Below are positions 57,401-64,000 of a stretch of DNA of 64,000 nucleotides, one piece after another. Each line of letters opens with the position of its first letter. The stretch's first letter is position 1. Both the position numbers and the translations under genes were made by a program. The notes beneath the pieces are model-generated. The model ran no database searches. It was not told where the DNA came from and saw nothing but the letters and a program-made list of their open reading frames with translations. The stretch lies in NCBI GenBank assembly GCA_016800925.1, contig JABCPU010000368.1:1-64000 (forward strand), written 5' to 3'. This DNA is from Suillus spraguei (Eukaryota > Basidiomycota > Agaricomycetes > Boletales > Suillaceae).

Positions 57401-58925
57401 TCAGACGTCAGACAAAGAAATACAAACGAGAGCGTCCATGTTGTGAACCTGCTGGTCAACCTGCCAGAGGTGCAGGTGCATGCGCAAGGTAAGGATTGCG
57501 AGAATGATAAATTGGTAACTATATATTGGTGTGTTTGGAGTGTAGTCAGTAGGAATGCACAGACAAATTTGAAGATGCGTACTCTTGGAACATGGCATGA
57601 TACTGGTACTGTGCGGAATATTAATATTGGTCTTGGCCATACAGAACTTGATACGCACATGGAGATACCGGGACGCAATGACGTTAACCCCTGATAAAAC
57701 TTCCGAAACCAGAATCATCGTTGATGAGCATGGAAAAATAAGCGACGATATATACATATCTTGACTACACAGAGCACATGTATAGTAGAAAATATTATTC
57801 TTCACTAGGACAATATACAGACGGCCACTGGCCATCCACCAGCTCTGTATGGCATGCGTGAGCGTGAGAGACATGAGACCTGGAGAAACGTTAGTCAGGC
57901 ATCTGTGCACAACTATGTCCCAATCGACAAACCCAGTTCGATTATAAAAAGCAAGAGAAACGGTACGAAGAGGTTATAGCTAGTATAACAACCTGTGATG
58001 CCTGGAATTGTACTGGTCTTATCTGTGAAAATGGAGAGAGAATGTGAATGCTAGGCAGGGCGTCGATTAAGGGGCGAGAGCACGTACAAGAAACGGTAAC
58101 AGTAGAGACATAGCCAGTGCTGGCAATTGCTATCATGGAAGCCTGACTGATGTATCTACAACGGCCTTGAGGTGCGGTGAGAATATTGAACTCACAAGGG
58201 AAAAAGTCAATATGACAATAAGCACGAATCGATTGTATTTCCAGAGTGCACATGTTCGAAGGACGAAGACGCCTGGATTAATTGGTTTAGAAATGTAGGC
58301 GTGTCGAAAGGGAGGAGAAATACATTTGGAGCAGGTCCCTGACATCTGGCTGAGAACTGTAGGAGAAAGGAAACTCTCAGCCAGGATGTGCACATATGTC
58401 TGTCCCGTGCACATACCTGAGCAAACATTAATCAAGATCTTGCATTTCTGGCAATGTCACATGACAATCAATGAGTAAGTCTACCGCAAATTCACATACA
58501 TCAGGGTTCTCGTTTGGGATGAAGTTTGCTGTAGGATGGTAAGTCAATTCATCACTGGAACAATCTGTACTGAAGCCGAACGTACTATAGAGATGCATGG
58601 TTAAAAGGAGAAATGGTACAAATCGGGTGGCGACATAAAGGCCTTTTACCTTGGTCCAGCGCGATTGAAGCAGGAATGTCCACTTTGAACAGCACGTGAT
58701 GATCAATATGAAAAATGAGGCTTATGGTGAAACGTGCAGTACCTCTTCTTGAAGTGAACGAACATAATCATAGGTCTGCAAGCAAGCTTAACAGCGGGAG
58801 GCAAGACATCAAGACAAGCCCACCCAGAGCATAGCCATCGACGCTGAGTCGTGTCAGGACAAGGAAAAATGATCCGAAGAAGTAGTACGCACCGTATACA
58901 TACTGGCGACATATGAATCATCCAT
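57401..58925 (-). CDS. DUF6533-family multi-pass membrane protein
   Basis: Minus-strand exons can be followed: YDYVRSLQEE | WTFLLQSRWTKVKGLYVATR (intron 58683-58742), FIPNENPD | KCKILINVCS (58448-58499), then | GVFVLRTCALWKYNRFVLIV (58273-58416), | ASMIAIASTGYVS (58143-58195), | KTSTIPGITGCYTSYNLFVPFLLL (58023-58087), | LMSLTLTHAIQSWW (57880-57932), ending QFIILAILTLRMHLHLWQV with a stop at 57401. This matches the fungal DUF6533 family, predicted seven-helix membrane proteins of unknown function. The first exon, starting perhaps at 58925, and the last junctions are not resolved, so intactness is likely but not proven. Confidence 0.68.
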
Positions 58926-60059
58926 TTGTTATCTCTTCAAAGTATCAAAAAGAAAGAGACGCACTGTGTAAGTCTGCAGACTTATCGCCGCTGCGATGTG
59001 GTCGGACGAGTACTTCGTCTCCATTCGGTTAGTAAGAGGCAGAAAGTGAGTCTTGCGTGTTGAAGGGATACACATATGCACCTGCTTAGTACATATGCAT
59101 CTTCAAGTCCACTGGCAGCTGGAAACCGTCAAGGTTTCACTTTGAGTTCAAGTTGAATGAGACGCGACGGTGAAACAGTGTACGGTGTGGTGCAATAAAT
59201 ATGCATCAACTATTGCAGTGCTTCTACAAGCGGTTTGCAGTTTACTAAACATCAGTCAGATTGGGCTAGACTGTCTAATCGGAGTTTGCACTCACCCTGA
59301 AGGTGAGTAATACGTAAGAATTACCATGTTTCGACGAAGATACAATTCAATGAACAATAAGTACCAACGTTTGAGAGTCATAACCTGTGCATCGCAGTCA
59401 AGTATAAAAAACTGTAGCGCTACATTGTCTCGCCGGACTGTGTACTTGCATGTACTTAGTATGTGACCGTGACACTGGTAGCTAAGCCACTCAGTAGCTG
59501 ACCAAGCTATAGTATGAAACGAGTAGGTACCATCAACGCAAGCCAGACCCATCACAGCAAATAAAACACCTACATCAAACGAAATGCGCATCTAAAATGG
59601 CCGGCGGGAACGACGGATTGATGGAGGTACGCCTCACATCAGGGCATTCGCGATTTCGGGTATCACGGACACTGCTGTCCTACACAGGTTACATACCTCA
59701 ATGCACAAAAATCGGAATAAAAAAAGCTATAGTATGGTGCTACCGTGACTGAATGCCATCTCAATCGCTCGAGTTCGGATGCTTCAAGTTCTGACTCCAG
59801 CACATCCGAAATTCTGAAGTTGATACATTCATCCACCACCGCTAGCAGTGGTAGCTCGATATCCAGAGTCCATGTTGAACAGATCAAAAGTCCACCCACA
59901 TCTCCCGCCTACAACACAAACTCCATTGCTTTTAAGCGCGCTGAATCCAGATATGACGAAGTTCGGTTCGGCTAACCTCATACAGTTCAAGCAAAACTCC
60001 ATAAATATTTGAACGTCACGTCGGAGTCAGAGTGCATGAAATATCAGAGAGAGGAATAC
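58926..60059. other. Unassigned interval with an orphan frame
   Basis: A plus-strand frame at 59745-59975 (76 codons, Ser-rich) and a minus-strand frame at 59292-59591 (99 codons) have no recognisable domain. This could include decayed exons of the second DUF6533 copy. Confidence 0.35.
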
Positions 60060-60400
60060 TGGCGAACACTTAGGGCGCCAGAAGCCATGTGCATGACGGT
60101 CTGCATGCCATAGGTGGAGGTGCATGCGCGTTGCGAGGATCGCGAGGACGATGAATTGGAAGCTGCATATGAGCATGCCGATTGGGGGCGTACGAGCGTG
60201 AGGGTCATGAGACCTAGAGAGTATCAGTCAGCACGCATCTATGTGATGTAAACTTCCTGGCGACATACCAAACTCGAGCCCGATCAAGAGAAGAAACGGT
60301 ATGAAGAGCTGCACGACGGCGAGGTCTGGTAGCAGCCTGTGATGCCCGGGATTGCGCTGGTCGTCCCTGTGGAAGTGCAATGTGAATGGTGTCGACCTCG
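60060..60400 (-). pseudogene. DUF6533 gene fragment, second copy
   Basis: Matches the last exons of the gene at 57401-58925: an NPGHHRLLPD/PGITGCYQTS segment (two frames), FIPFLLLIGLEF, an intron with acceptor CTCTCTAG, then FQFIVLAILATRMHLHLWHA. The N-terminal exons are missing and frames conflict. Probably a tandem duplicate in decay. Confidence 0.65.
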
Positions 60401-60805
60401 TTACTGACACATTATTTTCAAGTCTCCGCTGATAAACAATATACAGCTTCGTTATCCTGTCAAAAACTAACTCACTCGATCTTCGCGCCCTCTTTATTTT
60501 CTGTGGCGCGTCCACGCCAAAACCTTATCATTCTCCGTATAACTACCTCATGTACACTCTAGTATCTAGCAGCGAATTCCATCCCAGAAGATTCCCGCTC
60601 ACAAGTACCTCAGAAAAACCCTTAAAACGTCCCGTCCTGTCACTTGCCTCAAAAAGTCTAGTCCTGCGCACATCTGCCTATGACAATCAATTCCTTGCCT
60701 CTATCCGTTATCACTAACACTCGTCTCTTATCTCTCTTGTTTCGTATACAATTCCCTGCCGAACTCACAAGTAGCCTTACACAGGTAGTACTTGGTATAC
60801 AGGCA
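60401..60805. other. Unassigned interval
   Basis: No supported gene. The short word GGTAGTACTTGGTAT at 60784 also occurs at 53939 just upstream of the lectin-TPR gene, hinting that flanks of that locus were copied too. Confidence 0.4.
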
Positions 60806-60979
60806 ATGATGCGTGTCAAAGAGCTAGTTGCTGGTCCTAGTGTAGATCCCGTTGCTTGTCTTGTCGTGGAGGTGAGCATCGTCCACTCAATCATGCATTG
60901 GCTCGTGCGTTGATCGGTCCGTCTGCACTTCACACTTCAGGCGTATCTGCAGGTCCAACTGGGAATCATTGCCTTGGAT
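60806..60979 (+). pseudogene. TPR-region fragment duplicated from the lectin-TPR gene
   Basis: 174 bp nearly identical to 56420-56593, including the intron between VVE and AYLQ. It encodes MRVKELVAGPSVDPVACLVVE and YLQVQLGIIALD. Homology stops abruptly at 60979/60980, where the LINE begins. Confidence 0.85.
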
Positions 60980-61155
60980 ATCGCTTCTTGGACCTGAACC
61001 AGGTGGCACCCCGACTAGGACCCCGGAAACCAACCGCCAACAACGCGCTCAACAGCGCTAAGGAGCCCAGAGGCGCCCCAGCGGTCACCAGGACACCAGA
61101 CAAACCACCAAAACCCTAGACCAAGAACCAAGAACGAAGCAACAAAGCAAACAAA

Positions 61156-63030
61156 ATGCCAACAATCAACTCAACGAGCCCGGTCACCACGACAACCACA
61201 GGTAGGGCCAACGACGGACAGCAGCTGATAAACCTTTGCTTTCAACCAGTAGACCCATACAAGACCACATATCGGGCACAGGAACGAAGACAGATGTTGT
61301 CAACCTGAACACAGCACGAAAAATCTTGTCCATGCACGGTCTCATAATGCCAACAGCCGGTAGCATGTTGCAATCAATCTCGGTAGCTTTATTTGAATTT
61401 AGCATCACAGCAAATCTAGGCGCCACACATACTGACATACTACGAGCAATTGCACTAATAATACAGGAAGTCGATACGGAAATAAACACGGAAAACATCA
61501 TAGAAAAAGTCAAAGCCCTAATAGGCTGACCGATTGCAACCCTAGATGAGAAAGTCAAGACATTAACAGAAACAATAGACGCGCAAAAGAAAACAATAGA
61601 GTAATGATGGAGGTACGCACCAACTTGAAATCATCAGCGGAAGATTTGGGAAAGATAGCTGGAAACATGAAGAGCAAATCAGGAAATTCACACATCCTTA
61701 ACATGTTAACAGCAACTCACTATCCAAACTGGCTCCCACACAAGGATATCAAGTGCTCATGAAAATAAACCGGTTACAATTGGACGGACCACCAACGTTT
61801 TATGGCAGACGCAATGGCCACAAACTAAACAATCCCCTGCCCCCACTAACGAAGGTACTAGCAAGAAGCGAGACACAGGCAAGGCAGATCCTAGTCACAG
61901 ACGATCACAGCTCTTCGCCAACTCTCTGAAAGACCTAACGGAGGGCAACTAGTAGCAAAGGCCACCTTAGCAGTGGAGCAAATGTCAAAGGAGAAAGTCG
62001 TACTTCCAACATCAATCAACTTCATCTCAGCACGCCGTCTCCCTCATGGAGGAGTCCTTTACGAGCTCAACTCACCCGAGGCAGCAGAGTGGTTCAACGT
62101 GGCAGCAAACCGAGGATACTTCCTGGAACACTTCGGAGCGGAAATAGTGATCAAGGAGCGAACGCACAACGTTATAGTGGAAAATGTACCAGTAACCTTG
62201 TACCCAACAACCCAGCAGCACTAGCGGACGTCGAGAAGAAGGCGGGCTTGAAACCAAAAACGATTAGCAAGGCACGATACATCAAACCGGAAGCAAGGCG
62301 CAAACCAGGACAATGAACAGCCCACATAATAGTGACCTTTAACTCCAAGGAGGGAGCAAATCAAGCCATCAAGTTCGGCCTGACAATCGAAGGTAAGAAA
62401 GTATATGGAAGAAAGCTAATACCAGAACTGACCAGATGCCTCAAATGCCACTCGTTTGAAAACACTCACATGGCCGCAGAATGCCCACAGGAACAGGAGA
62501 CGTGCGGTACATGCGGGGAACACCACCGAACAGCCGCGTGCCAAGTCACAGATCAAAACGAGTTCTTCTACAGGAACTGCAAAGTGAAGGGCCACGCGGC
62601 CTGGAGTCGACAATGCCCGACGTTCACGAAGAAGTGGGATGGACACAAGAACCGCAATGAAGACGCTAAGTACCGATTTTTCCTCACAGAAGACCCTCTT
62701 ACCTGGGAACCACTAACGAGTCAAAATTTTGAAGAGAACAACGAGACAGCCCCAATATGGCAGCAAGCGACGGAGGATCATCAACCACAACGATACCCAC
62801 CACCAAGAAACAGAGCGGAACATGGACGGCCCACCAACAACAACAACAACCAAGAACGCGAGGAACGGAACCTCAACAACAGGAACGCCAACCTGAATCC
62901 CATTGGGAGGTCAATCCCGAATCCCAGAAGCATGGCAGATGACAAGACCTCAAGCAGACCACCGAACACAATGGAAACCACCCACCCAAGAAGAGACCGA
63001 AATGCAATCAACACCTCCAAGATGGTCTAG
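61156..63030 (+). pseudogene. LINE ORF1 (gag-like, zinc-knuckle protein), frameshifted
   Basis: Starts MPTINSTSPVTTTTTG at 61156; the frame then moves to 61236-61529 (GTKTDVVNLNTARKILSMHG), later to 61973-62224 and 62332-63030. Stops lie between. The C-terminal part has the knuckles C-L-K-C...H...C (62436-62480) and C-G-T-C-x3-H-x4-C (62503-62540); a third has lost its first Cys (Y-R-N-C-K-V-K-G-H). A Gln/Asn-rich tail follows. ORF1 proteins bind the element RNA. Confidence 0.8.
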
Positions 63031-63105
63031 CTCCCCTTACGGCTCCCCCCACGAACCCTACAGCCCACAAAGAGGGTGGGACCAGGACCATGCCGGAAAC
63101 TAGTG

Positions 63106-64000
63106 ATGGATGACGCCGACAACACACACCAAGAACGTGAAGACTTGAAAATCTGGCAGCAAAACCTTCGGAAATCCAACAACACATGGGAGCACATGCT
63201 GAAAAACTTAAACCCGCACGTATACGATATAGCGTGCATCCAAGAACCATATCTCAACCCCATGAATCTTGCTAACGCCTCCAATCTAAGACAGTTCTGG
63301 GACATAATCTACCCAACGGACCACCACGCAAACCCAGGACGATCACAGACGATAATCCTAGTCAACAAGAGACTATCGAAAAACAATTGGCACATTATAC
63401 CACTCAAGTCAGTGAATGCTATGGCGATAGAGCTAACGGGGGCTTTCGGCAAGGTGCGTATCTACAACATATATAACCCCTGCGATAGCGATAGCACACT
63501 CAACTTCATGGAGAGGCACATGGTGTCTGAACGAAACTCCCAGAGACATCACACGCAGCAGCGAATCGCTCAAGGCGACAACACTGTATATAATGAACAT
63601 ATAATCTGGCTAGACGATTTCAATCGCCACCACCCAATGTGGGAAATGCAAAATAATGTACATCTCTTCACCGCGGCGAACTTAGACGCCGCGGGAGTAC
63701 TGATAAACCTTCTATCACTATATAACTTAGTCCAGGTCCTCCCCCCAAACATAGCCACTCTAGAGGCATCAAACACCAAAAACTTAACGCGCCCAGACAA
63801 TGTATTTTGTTCAGCAGATCTTGAGCACTCGTTCACGCAGTGCAGTGTAGAGTACCAGCTACACCCAGTAGTAACTGACCATTTCCCCATAATTAGTACC
63901 ATCAACCTCCAACCAGAACGAATTGAAACCAGCCCCAAGTGCAACTTCAGAGACACGGACTGGGAAGAGTTCCGGGAGGTCCTTGAAACTAAACTAGACG
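63106..64000 (+). CDS. LINE ORF2 N-terminus (APE-type endonuclease), partial
   Basis: Open from ATG at 63106 to the window end (298 codons). Motifs of the exo_endo_phos fold: LKIWQQNLRKS (Asn motif), YDIACIQEPYL (catalytic Glu), VRIYNIYNP, IWLDDFNRHHPMWE (usually GDFN; here Gly is replaced by Asp), LTRPDNVFCS, and VVTDHFPI (SDH-like). It nicks target DNA for target-primed reverse transcription. The reverse transcriptase lies beyond the window. Confidence 0.88.
   Translation, partial: MDDADNTHQEREDLKIWQQNLRKSNNTWEHMLKNLNPHVYDIACIQEPYLNPMNLANASNLRQFWDIIYPTDHHANPGRSQTIILVNKRLSKNNWHIIPLKSVNAMAIELTGAFGKVRIYNIYNPCDSDSTLNFMERHMVSERNSQRHHTQQRIAQGDNTVYNEHIIWLDDFNRHHPMWEMQNNVHLFTAANLDAAGVLINLLSLYNLVQVLPPNIATLEASNTKNLTRPDNVFCSADLEHSFTQCSVEYQLHPVVTDHFPIISTINLQPERIETSPKCNFRDTDWEEFREVLETKLD

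Larger units (their letters stand above)
60980..64000 (+). mobile_element. LINE (non-LTR retrotransposon), 5' portion, cut by window end
   Basis: Begins at or near 60980, directly after the TPR fragment. It contains a 5' UTR, a frameshifted ORF1 with zinc knuckles, and the apurinic-endonuclease start of ORF2, which is open to the edge. Orientation is the same as the LINE at the window start. Confidence 0.88.

Noticed and set aside
59745..59975. 76-codon Ser-rich plus-strand frame as a gene
   Set aside because: No domain, no introns, no paralogue in the window and no supporting context; left inside an unassigned interval.
2802..64000. The LINE pieces at the two window edges as one element
   Set aside because: They are 58 kb apart with unrelated sequence between; they are two separate partial insertions, possibly of one family.

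Overview
The window is a transposon-dominated stretch of a filamentous basidiomycete genome, most probably an Agaricomycete. Evidence for this: many 44-70 bp GT-AG introns in the few real genes, and remnants of families typical of mushroom-forming fungi (Plavaka transposase, DUF6532, DUF6698, DUF6533 membrane proteins, TET/JBP-like proteins, ricin-B-type lectins). The species cannot be named from the sequence. I saw no rRNA, tRNA or CRISPR array.

Layout. 1-2801: 3' part of a LINE (reverse transcriptase, RNase H, zinc knuckle, poly-A tail). 2802-4933: minus-strand Ty3-like fragment (gag, broken protease, 5' LTR). 4934-8740: minisatellites and a duplicated block. 8740-10550: DUF6698 remnant cut by a solo LTR. 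11466-13717: two LTR-like sequences facing each other. 13800-14900: remnant of a TOR-kinase FAT domain. 15553-18060: solo LTR, minisatellite and a TET/JBP-like pseudogene. 18241-21400: satellites, another solo LTR and the second copy of the duplicated block. 22405-23923: intact pepsin-type protease gene. 24672-33554: two Helitrons joined head to tail. 33581-34371: HIT-family gene with a frameshift near its end. 34728-38440: tandemly duplicated F-box and basic-secretory-protein genes, one F-box copy split by a MITE. 39048-42924: Plavaka pseudogene with a solo LTR inside. 43672-44927: solo LTR with another LTR nested in it. 45322-52782: DUF6532, hAT and Harbinger transposon genes. 54004-56983: intact chimeric lectin-TPR gene. 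57401-58925: DUF6533 membrane protein gene. 60980-64000: 5' part of a LINE running off the window.

Most of the transposon history can be read from target-site duplications. Four solo LTRs carry exact 5-bp duplications, the nested LTR carries a 4-bp one, and the MITE carries a 4-bp one. In three cases (DUF6698, Plavaka, F-box) removing the insertion together with one duplication rejoins the host reading frame.

The best candidates for something new are: (1) a single spliced 718-codon frame joining three complete ricin-B-like beta-trefoil domains to a TPR-like protein; (2) a precise 3'-end/5'-end Helitron junction at 31913/31914, with an A/T target only at the outer ends, landing 26 bp upstream of the HIT gene start; (3) TOR-kinase and TET/JBP-like remnants lying among the repeats. 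Several premature stops look like C-to-T changes, which suggests methylation- or RIP-like decay.
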